A DNA stretch of 64,000 nt, from contig JAFOEY010000052.1 of NCBI GenBank assembly GCA_017387565.1, forward strand, positions 23,902 to 87,901. Reading direction: 5' to 3'. This DNA is from Lachnospiraceae bacterium. GTDB lineage: Bacteria; Bacillota; Clostridia; Lachnospirales; Lachnospiraceae. The position numbers were made by a program, and so were the translations under genes. Every line of letters begins with the position of its first letter. Position 1 is the first letter of the stretch. This document shows positions 53,043 through 60,621 of this stretch, piece by piece. Below the pieces are notes generated by a model. That model saw only the letters and a list, made by a program, of their open reading frames with translations, did no database searches and was not told where the DNA came from.

Positions 53043-54521
53043 CTACATCAATCCGGCTGCAACTGTCTGAATATAAGAAAGCAGCCCATTGGGAAACATA
53101 CCAATTACAACCGACAATACCGCCAGAATAACCAGGGGAACCGTCATCCATTTACCGGGTTCACATTTTTCCAATTTATCATAGTCAAAATCATCACCCG
53201 GGAAAAATCCCTTGATGGTAACCGGAAGCAAATATCCTGCTGTCAATAGCGCACTAATCAGTAAAATAATCGGTCCCGCATATTGAAATCCTGCAATACC
53301 GGAATCCAGTGCTCCCGTTGCCAGATACCATTTGCTGATAAAACCGCCTGTCGGTGGAATACCGATCAGACCTAAGGATACAATCGTAAAACACCAGATA
53401 GTTAGCGGCATCTTCTTTCCGATTCCTTTTAAGTCATCCACATTTGTAATTCCTGTCTGAAAAATAATGGCACCGGCGCAAAGGAACAATGCACATTTAA
53501 TAAAGGCATGCGCAATCATATGCAGCATGGAACCGGTCAATCCAACCGGGTTAAGCAAAGCAATTCCAAACAGAATATAGGAAAGCTGGCTGACCGTAGA
53601 ATAAGCCAGACGTTTTTTCAATACCTTTTCCCTATATGCCAACATAGAACCCATAAACACCGTAATCAGGGCAAGAGTCAAAAACAGATACTGAACCCAT
53701 GTTCCGCGGATAAAATCTGCGCCAAACAGATAAAAGATGACACGGACAATAGCCAGCACACCGGCTTTGACAATAATACCGGACAAGGCCGCAGATGCAG
53801 GAGCCGGTGCTACCGGATGTGCGGTAGGAAGCCATGCGTGTAACGGAAACATACCCGCTTTCACGCCAAAGCCCACAAGCATCAGACAGGCGGCTACCAA
53901 AAGCAAAGTTTCATGCCCTGCTGCCAACTCCATGTTCAGGGTGCCTCCGGCAGTAAACGTAAGCGTCGTCGTATAACGGCATAAGAAAAACAATCCGAAT
54001 AAAGCCATATATGCTCCGAAAAAGGAGTAAAACAAATATTTCAAGCCAGCCATAACCGCCTCTTTGGACTGGTTGTGAATAACAAGCGGAAATGATACCA
54101 ATGTCATAAACTCATAAACAGCATACATGGTAATGAGGTTACCCGCACAGCCGAGTCCAATCAGTACGCCAAAGGTAACCAGATAAAAACCGAAATATCT
54201 TTTTTCATTTTTTTCATGTTTCATATAGGTAAACGAAAAACAGCCTGCCAAAATCCAGACAATGGACACAATGGCTAAAAACAGTTTTCCGAAACCATCC
54301 AGTTTTAAAACAATCGGAACATGTTCCATCAGTTCAAACAGAACAATTTCCGTTTCCTTTGTGGTAAGGGCATTAATCACAAGTACACCTGTAATCCCCA
54401 GCACAACTCCCACATAGGCAAGAATATTTTTACGCTCACCCTTTTGTCTAACAACAAGGAGCGCCGTTCCCGCCAAAACCGGAAATAGAATTGCTAACAA
54501 TAATGAGACGCTTTCACTCAT
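53043..54521 (-). CDS. Antiporter-type subunit 2 (MrpD-like)
   Basis: 492 residues, about 14 spans. MYAVYEFMTLVSFPLVIHNQ (TM5 Glu), GFGVKAGMFPLHAWLPTAHPVAPAPASAALSGIIVKAGVLAI (TM7 and TM8 Lys), KRLAYSTVSQLSYILFG and PTGGFISKWYL (late Lys). This is the most canonical MrpD/NuoM-like sequence of the four large subunits. It is expected to be one half-channel of the antiporter. A GGAGGGACGG ribosome site lies before the ATG; it starts 16 bp after the preceding gene. Confidence 0.92.
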   Translation of the reverse strand: MSESVSLLLAILFPVLAGTALLVVRQKGERKNILAYVGVVLGITGVLVINALTTKETEIVLFELMEHVPIVLKLDGFGKLFLAIVSIVWILAGCFSFTYMKHEKNEKRYFGFYLVTFGVLIGLGCAGNLITMYAVYEFMTLVSFPLVIHNQSKEAVMAGLKYLFYSFFGAYMALFGLFFLCRYTTTLTFTAGGTLNMELAAGHETLLLVAACLMLVGFGVKAGMFPLHAWLPTAHPVAPAPASAALSGIIVKAGVLAIVRVIFYLFGADFIRGTWVQYLFLTLALITVFMGSMLAYREKVLKKRLAYSTVSQLSYILFGIALLNPVGLTGSMLHMIAHAFIKCALFLCAGAIIFQTGITNVDDLKGIGKKMPLTIWCFTIVSLGLIGIPPTGGFISKWYLATGALDSGIAGFQYAGPIILLISALLTAGYLLPVTIKGFFPGDDFDYDKLEKCEPGKWMTVPLVILAVLSVVIGMFPNGLLSYIQTVAAGLM

Positions 54522-54536
54522 ATCTTCCGTCCCTCC

Positions 54537-56030
54537 TTATGCAAACATGGCAAGGCCTGAGCGAATCAAATCGACGATTGGCTCCGAACACATACCTAGT
54601 AATACGTTGCAGATAATAAAACAGATGCAGACCACAGCATAAGAAACATCCTGTTTCCATGAAATTGATGGATAATCCGACTTCACAGGCGTATAAATAC
54701 GTACCACGGTCTTCATAAAATAAATCGCATTGAGAATCGTACTGATTGCCAGCACAATCAAGGTAGGCAGCATCTTGCTAACCCCTACAGAAACACTCGC
54801 CTGGGCAAACAAAATCTTGCTGATAAAACCGGAAAACAACGGCACGCCTACCATGGACAAAGAACCAACGGTAAAGGTTGCTCCGGCAATCACATTGCGG
54901 TATCCCGCTCCGGTCAAGTCAATAAACTTTTTGCTCTTCCCGGAAGCATCCGTAAGTCCCACTGCCGCAATAAACAGCATACTCTTTGTCGCCGCATGGG
55001 AAAAAATATGGAAAATGGAGGCAATCATGCCTGCTTCTGTTCCAAGACCAAAGCCCATGTAAATATAACCAATCTGTGCAACGGATGAAAAAGCAATCAT
55101 TCTGCGGATATCATTCTCCCGAATGGCACTTAACGAACCGAAAATCATACCGCAGAGACCAAATACAAAGAGCACGTTAAACAACCGGCTCTCAGCAATG
55201 ACTTCAAAGCCGATCACACGATAAAAAATCTTAATCAGCAGGAATATATATCCTTTTGATACCAGACTGGATAAAATCGCCGCACTCGAAGCCGTAGAAT
55301 ATCCATAGGAATCCGGCAGCCACGAATGAAATGGGAATAAAGCACTTTTGATTGCAAGGCCAACACCCATAAAAATAATTGCCACAACTAACGGAATATG
55401 ATACTGTCCCGTCTGTGCCAGAATTAACACCTGCTCCTTGATATTACTCATCAACAGATGACCCGTAATGTCATACAGGATACACAATCCAAATAAAAGC
55501 AGACCGGAACCGATCAGACTCATCAACATATAACGTGTCGCGGCTTCCAGCGTATGACCATTTTCGCGGATCATAATCAGTCCGCAGGCAGAAATCGTAT
55601 TAATCTCTACAAATACATATGCAGTAAACAAGTCATTGGTATAAATCAATGCCAGAAGCGAACTCATCAAAAGGTTGATCAACACATAGTAAAGATTTTC
55701 CTTAAACGGATCTACCTCTACAAACAAATGCTTTCTGCCGCCTAATATCGAAAGCAACATAATGACGCTGAAAAACAATGCCATCGCCGCTTCCAAATTA
55801 CCGAAACGGATTTCGTTTCCCCAGGGTGCAGAAAAACGACCCATTTTGTATATGTAACATTGGTTTGTCACAAACGTAAAATACAGTGTACATGCGGACA
55901 TGACGCCGATGGCGGAAATCACAAAAATATTTAATCTTCTCGCCCATTTTCCATTAAGTGCAGAAGAAATAATGGATGCACACATAGATAGAATTAAGGA
56001 GAAACAGGGAAAATTACGCAAGATTTCCAT
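54537..56030 (-). CDS. Antiporter-type subunit 1 (MrpD-like, divergent)
   Basis: 497 residues, about 14 spans. TAYVFVEINTISACGLIMI (TM5 Glu), GVGLAIKSALFPFHSWLPDSYGYSTASSAAILSSLVSKGYIFLL (TM7 and TM8 Lys), RRMIAFSSVAQIGYIYMG and PLFSGFISKILF. It carries the key charged residues, but its DSYGYSTASSAAILSS segment differs from the usual PVAPAPASALLSG. GGAGG lies 9 nt before the ATG. The start codon comes directly after the mrpC stop. Confidence 0.9.
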   Translation of the reverse strand: MEILRNFPCFSLILSMCASIISSALNGKWARRLNIFVISAIGVMSACTLYFTFVTNQCYIYKMGRFSAPWGNEIRFGNLEAAMALFFSVIMLLSILGGRKHLFVEVDPFKENLYYVLINLLMSSLLALIYTNDLFTAYVFVEINTISACGLIMIRENGHTLEAATRYMLMSLIGSGLLLFGLCILYDITGHLLMSNIKEQVLILAQTGQYHIPLVVAIIFMGVGLAIKSALFPFHSWLPDSYGYSTASSAAILSSLVSKGYIFLLIKIFYRVIGFEVIAESRLFNVLFVFGLCGMIFGSLSAIRENDIRRMIAFSSVAQIGYIYMGFGLGTEAGMIASIFHIFSHAATKSMLFIAAVGLTDASGKSKKFIDLTGAGYRNVIAGATFTVGSLSMVGVPLFSGFISKILFAQASVSVGVSKMLPTLIVLAISTILNAIYFMKTVVRIYTPVKSDYPSISWKQDVSYAVVCICFIICNVLLGMCSEPIVDLIRSGLAMFA

Positions 56031-56031
56031 T

Positions 56032-56406
56032 TTAGATTTCCTCCTTCTTTAAAATCGTGGAAATTTCATCCATATTCAAAGTATGATATCTCTGATACAA
56101 ACGAATCGTCAAAGAAAGCATCAATGCCGTAACCGATACCGATACAACGATACCAGTCAATACCAGACCACTGGGAATCGGATTGATGTAGCGATTCACA
56201 TCCTGAACCCCGTCCACAACAATCGGTGCCATGCGACCGGCAATATATCCCTTTTCTGCAAGGAATAAATAAGTTCCCGTATCCATGAAATTCAATCCGA
56301 CGATTTTTTTTATCAGGTTTTTTTGTAACAACAAATTGGCAAAGCCTATGACAAACAGAAGAACTGCAACTGCTTCCCCGTAATTTGCGATTAAACCGTC
56401 CAACAT
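56032..56406 (-). CDS. mrpC: MrpC/NuoK-like antiporter subunit
   Basis: 124 residues, three spans: VAVLLFVIGFANLLLQ, FMDTGTYLFL and SGLVLTGIVVSVSVTALMLSL. NFMDTGTYLF and PIPSGLVLTGIVV match MrpC. The ORF opens at 56475 within the MrpB frame; GAGGAGG lies 8 nt before the ATG at 56406, which is the preferred start. It overlaps the preceding gene's stop region tightly. Confidence 0.92.
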   Translation of the reverse strand: MLDGLIANYGEAVAVLLFVIGFANLLLQKNLIKKIVGLNFMDTGTYLFLAEKGYIAGRMAPIVVDGVQDVNRYINPIPSGLVLTGIVVSVSVTALMLSLTIRLYQRYHTLNMDEISTILKKEEI

Positions 56407-56407
56407 C

Positions 56408-57367
56408 TTACAGTCCTCCTCTTCTGAATAATGCATAGAAGGCATACATCGTACATGCAACCTCAATGCCGACAAAAATGTTCAGCCATAAAATAATTCC
56501 GGCAGAAAAAATCATGCCCGGTACGCCCAGGGAGATATGATTGTTAAAATCATTGGCTCCCATAAACAGGTAATAGGTAATTACAACACAATACGTGCAA
56601 AGTGCTGCAACTTTTACAACCTTATAAGTATTCTCATTAAAGAATTTCTGCATTTTGTCAAATCCGTAAGCACTGACATATAAAATCATACCGGCTCCGA
56701 TCATAGCGCCTCCGGAGAAACCGCCACCCGGAGAAAGATGTCCGTTTAAAATGACATAGATCCCAAATATAAAAACAATCGGTACTAATACAAATGCCAC
56801 ATTCTGCAAAATAACATCATTTTTAGGCTCATAAAGACGGTCGTTGAGACTTTTGTCCGCACGGATTTTTTCTTCTTCCTTCATCAAAAGAACCATCACA
56901 CAAGTCGTGGCAATAAAAAGCACACAGGTCTCACCAAACGTATCAAATGCACGGTAATTTAAAATCATTCCCGTTACAATATTAACGGCCCCCGTATCCT
57001 GAATACCGTTTTCGATATAAACCTGCGGAACTTCATTATTAATCGGTCTGTCCACAGTTCCAAATCGTGGAAGCGAAGCTACCATGTACAACATAATTCC
57101 GGCAAGCACCAGACAGAACAAAACAGAACAGACAGAATATACTTTATTAAAAAAAGCAATCCATTTATTCGTCTTGGTATCATAAACCTTTTCCATGGTC
57201 TGCTGTTCTTGTGCCATAATTTCTTCGAGTGTAAGACTATCTTGATAAGGCACACCCGGCTGCATTTCCACTTCGTCCAGATACGGGTCCTTGGTTCCTT
57301 TCATCCAGCGGAAAAAGTGAAAGGCTTTCGTTTTTGCATACTCTTCATCATTTTTCAGTCTGCTCAT
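56408..57367 (-). CDS. MbhE-MrpB fusion subunit
   Basis: 319 residues. After a cytoplasmic N-terminus (residues 1-70) and one span, residues 75-165 match MbhE (NYRAFDTFGETCVLFIATTCVMVLL), which in classical systems is the end of MrpA. Residues 185-319 match MrpB/MnhB (DVILQNVAFVLVPIVFIFGIYV, NGHLSPGGGFSGGAMIGAGMILY, GVPGMIFSAGIILWLN). AAAGGAG lies 7 nt before the ATG at 57367. It overlaps the mbhD-like gene by 20 bp and ends 2 bp before the start codon of mrpC. The fusion and the split MrpA are features of clostridial and thermophile Mbh-type operons. Confidence 0.9.
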   Translation of the reverse strand: MSRLKNDEEYAKTKAFHFFRWMKGTKDPYLDEVEMQPGVPYQDSLTLEEIMAQEQQTMEKVYDTKTNKWIAFFNKVYSVCSVLFCLVLAGIMLYMVASLPRFGTVDRPINNEVPQVYIENGIQDTGAVNIVTGMILNYRAFDTFGETCVLFIATTCVMVLLMKEEEKIRADKSLNDRLYEPKNDVILQNVAFVLVPIVFIFGIYVILNGHLSPGGGFSGGAMIGAGMILYVSAYGFDKMQKFFNENTYKVVKVAALCTYCVVITYYLFMGANDFNNHISLGVPGMIFSAGIILWLNIFVGIEVACTMYAFYALFRRGGL

Positions 57368-57614
57368 CTTTATTCTCCTTTCTGATTGCTTCAATCTTCT
57401 TTAAGGTAACAAAGAAAAGAATACTTGTAACTCCTGCACCTACCGCTGCTTCTGTAATCGCTAAATCCGGCGATTCCAATAAAATCCAGACGATAGACAT
57501 AATCAGGCTATAAGACATAAAAACCAAAACCGCATTCAAAAGATTTTTGGTAAAGCTGACTGCCACTGCACAGACAACCAGGAAAAACAATAATATGTAC
57601 ATGAAATAATCCAT
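57348..57614 (-). CDS. MbhD-like antiporter subunit (DUF4040)
   Basis: 88 residues, three spans. NAVLVFMSYSLIMSIVWILLESPDLAITEAAVGAGVTSILFFVTL is the MbhD/DUF4040 block that normally lies inside MrpA after the NuoL-like part; SPDLAITEAAVG is diagnostic. The C-terminus is charged. Its stop and start share bases with mrpG (57614) and it overlaps the MbhE-MrpB gene by 20 bp, so translation of the three is coupled. Confidence 0.92.
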   Translation of the reverse strand: MDYFMYILLFFLVVCAVAVSFTKNLLNAVLVFMSYSLIMSIVWILLESPDLAITEAAVGAGVTSILFFVTLKKIEAIRKENKDEQTEK

Positions 57615-57940
57615 TATTTCTCCACCTTTCCGTACTTATCCTCTCCCTCATGAGTGGCAACTTCCAATTTGGCAATCAAATGAGAAGAAACCGGAGATGA
57701 AAACCATAAAAACACAACAACCAACAACAATTTCAACGTAATCAGATTAAAACCGTTTAAAATCATGAGCCCGATTAAGGACAATCCAATTCCGGATGTA
57801 TCTCCGGTCGCCGCCGCATGCATACGGTTTAACACATAATCCAACTTAAATACGCTAATGATTTCAACTACAAAGAGCACCATTCCTGCCAACAGAAACA
57901 AGGTTCCCAAAATAAAACGAATCCACAACAAAATTCCCAT
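57614..57940 (-). CDS. mrpG: MrpG antiporter subunit
   Basis: 108 residues, three spans. LNRMHAAATGDTSGIGLSLIGLMI is the MnhG/MrpG block, and the last span LKLLLVVVFLWFSSPVSSHLIA is typical. It is a small accessory subunit required for antiport by the complex. It lies between mrpF and mbhD with one-base to zero-base spacing. Confidence 0.94.
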   Translation of the reverse strand: MGILLWIRFILGTLFLLAGMVLFVVEIISVFKLDYVLNRMHAAATGDTSGIGLSLIGLMILNGFNLITLKLLLVVVFLWFSSPVSSHLIAKLEVATHEGEDKYGKVEK

Positions 57941-57941
57941 T

Positions 57942-58415
57942 TTAATGCTCCTCCTCTGCGTGATTTTTTTCTTCCAACTCGATTTTAACTGTTTGTGTTT
58001 CTTCTATTTTTTTTGTTTCTTCTATTTGTATTTCTTTTGACTGTTTTTCTATTATTTGTTCTTTCTCTGTTTGTGCTGCCTGCACTCCCTTAGTATGTTG
58101 TTCTTCTGACATTTTTTCATCTTCCTTATGTACGCCCATGATAACCTTGGACAGAACGATAACTGCAAGGAAGCTGATCATGGCATAAATAATACAAATG
58201 TCCACCAGATAACTTTCATTCATCATAACGGCTAAAATCGCCATAATGGTCATAACCATGGTTCCCATCATGTTTACGGATACCAACCGGTCGGCAACCG
58301 TCGGACCCATACATGCCCGAATCAGGCATAAAAACAGCATGATTCCCAGTACAATAAGAACTCCGACAAACAAAAAATGATAAGTTGTTTCCAAAGCCTG
58401 AATTCCGCTACTCAT
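57942..58415 (-). CDS. mrpF: MrpF antiporter subunit with charged C-terminal extension
   Basis: 157 residues. Residues 1-95 are MrpF: three spans with IRACMGPTVADRLVSVNMMGT and YLVDICIIYAMISFLAVIVLSKV. Classical MrpF is about 90-100 residues; here about 60 further residues, nearly all Glu, Lys, Gln, Thr and Ile (EKEQIIEKQSKEIQIEETKK), follow. The DNA of the extension is a loose TTTCTTCTATTT-like repeat on the plus strand. The ATG at 58415 is preferred to a TTG at 58427. It overlaps mrpE by 8 bp. Confidence 0.9.
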   Translation of the reverse strand: MSSGIQALETTYHFLFVGVLIVLGIMLFLCLIRACMGPTVADRLVSVNMMGTMVMTIMAILAVMMNESYLVDICIIYAMISFLAVIVLSKVIMGVHKEDEKMSEEQHTKGVQAAQTEKEQIIEKQSKEIQIEETKKIEETQTVKIELEEKNHAEEEH

Positions 58416-58884
58416 CTTTTTTTCCAATCCTTTCCGCTTTTTCTAACATCCGCACGAAAACCGAATTCTCAATTCCTTCTGCAAAATCTTTATCCAGCGC
58501 ATGAACCACATAGGTATCATCTTCCAAAGACACCGTAATGGTTCCCGGTGTCAGCGTGATGGAATTTGCCAGTAAAACTCGTAACACCGGCGATTTTATT
58601 TTTGTACGAAAAGTAACCAAAACCGGCTCTCTCTCATATTTTGACGTAAATATCATTTTCATCGTATCAAAATTGGCCTTTATAATTTCCCAAATCAATA
58701 CAAAGAGATATCCAACCATAAAAATAGCATACTGCATCATATGAATATCCTTATAAAAACTCCAGCCCATAAATTTACAGATAAAAGCATACAGCAATGC
58801 TGCCACGAAAATACCGATTATTCCAATTTCTACTGTGAGCTGTCCATTAAAGATGATCCAGCACAAGAAAAACAGTATATACAT
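58408..58884 (-). CDS. mrpE: MrpE antiporter subunit
   Basis: 158 residues. Two or three N-terminal spans, then ANFDTMKMIFTSKYEREPVLVTFRTKIKSPVLRVLLANSITLTPGTITV, of which the LANSITLTPGT block is diagnostic of MrpE/MnhE, followed by a small soluble domain. AAGGAAG precedes the ATG. It is the first gene of the operon mrpE-F-G-mbhD-mbhE/mrpB-mrpC and four large subunits. The complex exchanges Na+ or K+ for protons and supports pH and sodium homeostasis. No promoter was identified in 58885-59049. Confidence 0.93.
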   Translation of the reverse strand: MYILFFLCWIIFNGQLTVEIGIIGIFVAALLYAFICKFMGWSFYKDIHMMQYAIFMVGYLFVLIWEIIKANFDTMKMIFTSKYEREPVLVTFRTKIKSPVLRVLLANSITLTPGTITVSLEDDTYVVHALDKDFAEGIENSVFVRMLEKAERIGKKDE

Positions 58885-59049
58885 ATGTACTTCCTTCTTT
58901 CTTTCTCATTTCCAACTGATTATTCTACACCAAACACTAATAAATCACAAGAAAAACAGCACTCAAAACTTGAATGCCGCTAATAATCTTTACAAAATCT
59001 TAACTCTGTTTATCTCTCTACATATTGTTAATCTCTCCGAAAAAGGAAA

Positions 59050-59087
59050 CCCCGAATCCGTGCAGGGGGCTACACGTATATTCGGGG
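59050..59087 (-). terminator. Terminator downstream of the small ORF and transporter remnant
   Basis: On the minus strand CCCCGAAT (59087-59080) pairs with ATTCGGGG (59057-59050), with a nested CGTG/CACG stem inside, and TTTCCTTTTT follows. It lies 13 bp after the stop of the 43-codon ORF. Confidence 0.8.
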
Positions 59088-59099
59088 CGGTTGGGAAAG

Positions 59100-59231
59100 C
59101 TATTTTCTTCTGATATCTGTGTGAGACATCATCTTAACATATCCATACAGCAGTGCTGCGACTGCGGCAACGCCTGCTGCCTCAATTAGCAATACCTGAA
59201 ACGTTTCTTCCAAAAACCATACCATGTTCAT
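59100..59231 (-). CDS. 43-residue single-span membrane protein
   Basis: The frame starts ATGAACATGGTATGG and encodes MNMVWFLEETFQVLLIEAAG, then an Ala/Val/Leu-rich stretch, YGYVKMM and a basic end (RRK). Residues 10-33 would form one membrane helix with a basic cytoplasmic tail. A full AAAGGAGG lies 6 nt before the ATG, stronger than most ribosome sites in the window. The first 50 bp overlap the end of the transporter remnant in another frame; the stop is 13 bp before a terminator. I do not recognise the protein. It could be a partner of the transporter or an independent small membrane protein. Confidence 0.7.
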   Translation of the reverse strand: MNMVWFLEETFQVLLIEAAGVAAVAALLYGYVKMMSHTDIRRK

Positions 59232-59919
59232 GTTTATCCTCCTTTACAACTCTCATATCCTGAGTCTTATCTTTATTGAGATATAACAGCGGAAGTCCGA
59301 TACATACCATTCCTCCGATGATATTTCCGATGGTTACTGGAAGCAGATTATGAAAAAGAAAACTTCCCACATTCAATTCTGCCAGTTGTTCTGCCTGTAA
59401 GCCAAATTCTGTCATGGCAGACTGCAGATAATCCGGATTTAGTTTTGCTAACAATCCGGCTGTAATGTAGTACATATTTGCGACACAGTGTTCAAATCCT
59501 TCTGTTACAAAAAGGAAAATAATAAAAAATGAAGATAACAACTTGCCTGTCACATCTTTTGCGCACAGTGCCATCATAACAGCAATACATACCAGAATAT
59601 TACACAAAACACCGGAAATCATTGCCTGACCAAAATCCAAAGACACTTTTCCTAATGCCACCTTGATGGTGTAAGCACCCAGAACGTTGTTTGAATAATT
59701 CCACTGTCCACTACCGGCAACAGCCATTGCCGTCATGGCAGCTCCTATAAAGTTTCCGATATATACAATAGAAAGAACTTTTATAAGCTGTTTATAGCCG
59801 TGCTTTTTGGATGCCGTAGCCATGATCATCAGGCAGTCTCCGGTAAAGAGCTCTGCTCCCATCATAATGACCATCATCAATCCTACCGGGAATACAACGG
59901 CGGTTGCGAGCTTTGCCAA
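59182..59919 (-). pseudogene. Formate/nitrite transporter (FocA family), 5'-truncated
   Basis: 245 residues. FNT family blocks: AVVFPVGLMMVIMMGAELFTGDCLM (omega-loop region), KVLSIVYIGNFIGA, GVLCNILVCIAVMMAL, EGFEHCVANMY (the central His-containing helix) and GNIIGGMVCIGLPLLYL. Family members have about 50-60 more residues at the start, including the first span and part of the second; here the frame closes with TGA three codons before an in-frame TTG (59919) and no ribosome site is visible. The promoter upstream points the other way. Most likely a remnant cut at about 59920. Confidence 0.8.
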
Positions 59920-59965
59920 ATATATTCATTTTTAATAATTGATTATTTTTGTTAAAAATGTCATA

Positions 59966-59994
59966 TTGCATTAGCACCACGCAATGCGTATAAT
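59966..59994 (+). promoter_or_regulatory. Promoter of the toxin mRNA
   Basis: TTGCAT (59966-59971), a 17-bp spacer and a perfect TATAAT (59989-59994). Transcription would start near 60001 with CAAGCAAAGGTG. Confidence 0.8.
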
Positions 59995-60111
59995 TTATTT
60001 CAAGCAAAGGTGTTATCAGAATACGGTAGGTGGTTGCCCTCATACGGAGAGACATAACCCTCCAATTACATAGAAACTCTTTTGAGAATCTGCTGAAAGG
60101 AGGGCTAAGCA

Positions 60112-60288
60112 ATGATGATAGCAATAGAGATTATCGGTTCAGCAGCTGCTGTAATCACAATCTTTTCAGCTGGAGTTGCAGTTGGAAGATTTATCAACCA
60201 AAACAAAAATGACCGCCACAAGCTTCCCAAGACTTTGGCGATCATTTTGATTAACAAACATTCTTTGGGGCAAACCGTCTATCGGTAG
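60112..60288 (+). CDS. Small hydrophobic peptide, probable type I toxin (holin-like)
   Basis: 58 residues: one membrane helix (residues 3-26, IAIEIIGSAAAVITIFSAGV), then a polar, basic tail beginning GRFINQNKNDRHKLPK. AAAGGAGG lies 8 nt before the ATG. The shape matches the TxpA/BsrG-like 'holin-like toxin' group of Firmicutes. The 3' part of the coding region overlaps an antisense RNA on the minus strand. The mRNA 5' end (CAAAGGTGTTA, 60005-60015) can pair with its 3' end (TAGCACCTTTG, 60286-60296, one mismatch), a trait of type I toxin mRNAs. Toxicity is an inference. Confidence 0.75.
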   Translation: MMIAIEIIGSAAAVITIFSAGVAVGRFINQNKNDRHKLPKTLAIILINKHSLGQTVYR

Positions 60289-60298
60289 CACCTTTGTG
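60205..60298 (-). ncRNA. Antisense RNA of the toxin locus
   Basis: Predicted RNA of about 95 nt from a promoter at 60332-60305 to a terminator made of AAAATGATCGCCA (60248-60236) pairing with TGGCGGTCATTTT (60218-60206), followed by TGTTTTGG. It is fully complementary to the toxin mRNA 3' third and would form the RNA antitoxin. Position, size and opposing promoters fit type I systems of the TxpA/RatA kind. Confidence 0.7.
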
Positions 60299-60304
60299 TT
60301 TTTT

Positions 60305-60332
60305 ATTATAGCACACCTCTTTTGTATGTCAA
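60305..60332 (-). promoter_or_regulatory. Consensus promoter of the antisense RNA
   Basis: On the minus strand TTGACA (60332-60327), a 16-bp spacer and TATAAT (60310-60305), both hexamers perfect. This is the strongest promoter match in the window and points into the toxin gene. Confidence 0.85.
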
Positions 60333-60344
60333 CATAAACACTAT

Positions 60345-60620
60345 TTATTCCTCGTCCATTTCTCTAAGTGCTTCCATGTAATTATCCATCCATGCAGACA
60401 TATTTGCAGCCTTTTCCGAATCCGTATCCGGCCCATCAATATCTTCCGGCCATTCATCGCCCTCTTCGATTTCCTGATGCAAAAGCCATTCTTCTGCCAC
60501 CTCAAACTGACACAATCTGCCATCGTCACTTTCCAAAGTAACAAGTACTAACAATGGTTCTCCCGGCATTCTTTCTTCACAGCCGAAATCCGATTCTTCG
60601 ATTCTACTTACATACCACAT
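60345..60620 (-). CDS. Small acidic protein of unknown function
   Basis: 91 residues, rich in Glu and Asp, with Trp residues (MWYVSRIEESDFGCEER, EEWLLHQEIEEGDEWPED). No signal peptide or span. I do not recognise a domain. The ATG at 60620 has GGAT 8 nt upstream; an ATG at 60629 overlapping the kptA stop is also possible. It follows kptA immediately and is probably translated from the same mRNA. Confidence 0.72.
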   Translation of the reverse strand: MWYVSRIEESDFGCEERMPGEPLLVLVTLESDDGRLCQFEVAEEWLLHQEIEEGDEWPEDIDGPDTDSEKAANMSAWMDNYMEALREMDEE

Positions 60621-60621
60621 A

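Noticed and set aside
59041-59100. Nested stem considered as a riboswitch
   Set aside because: It lies downstream of the gene it follows and ends in a T run, so a terminator explains it; no riboswitch consensus recognised.
60030-60212. 60-codon ORF overlapping the toxin gene start
   Set aside because: No ribosome site of its own and no plausible composition; a translational-coupling leader is possible but unsupported.
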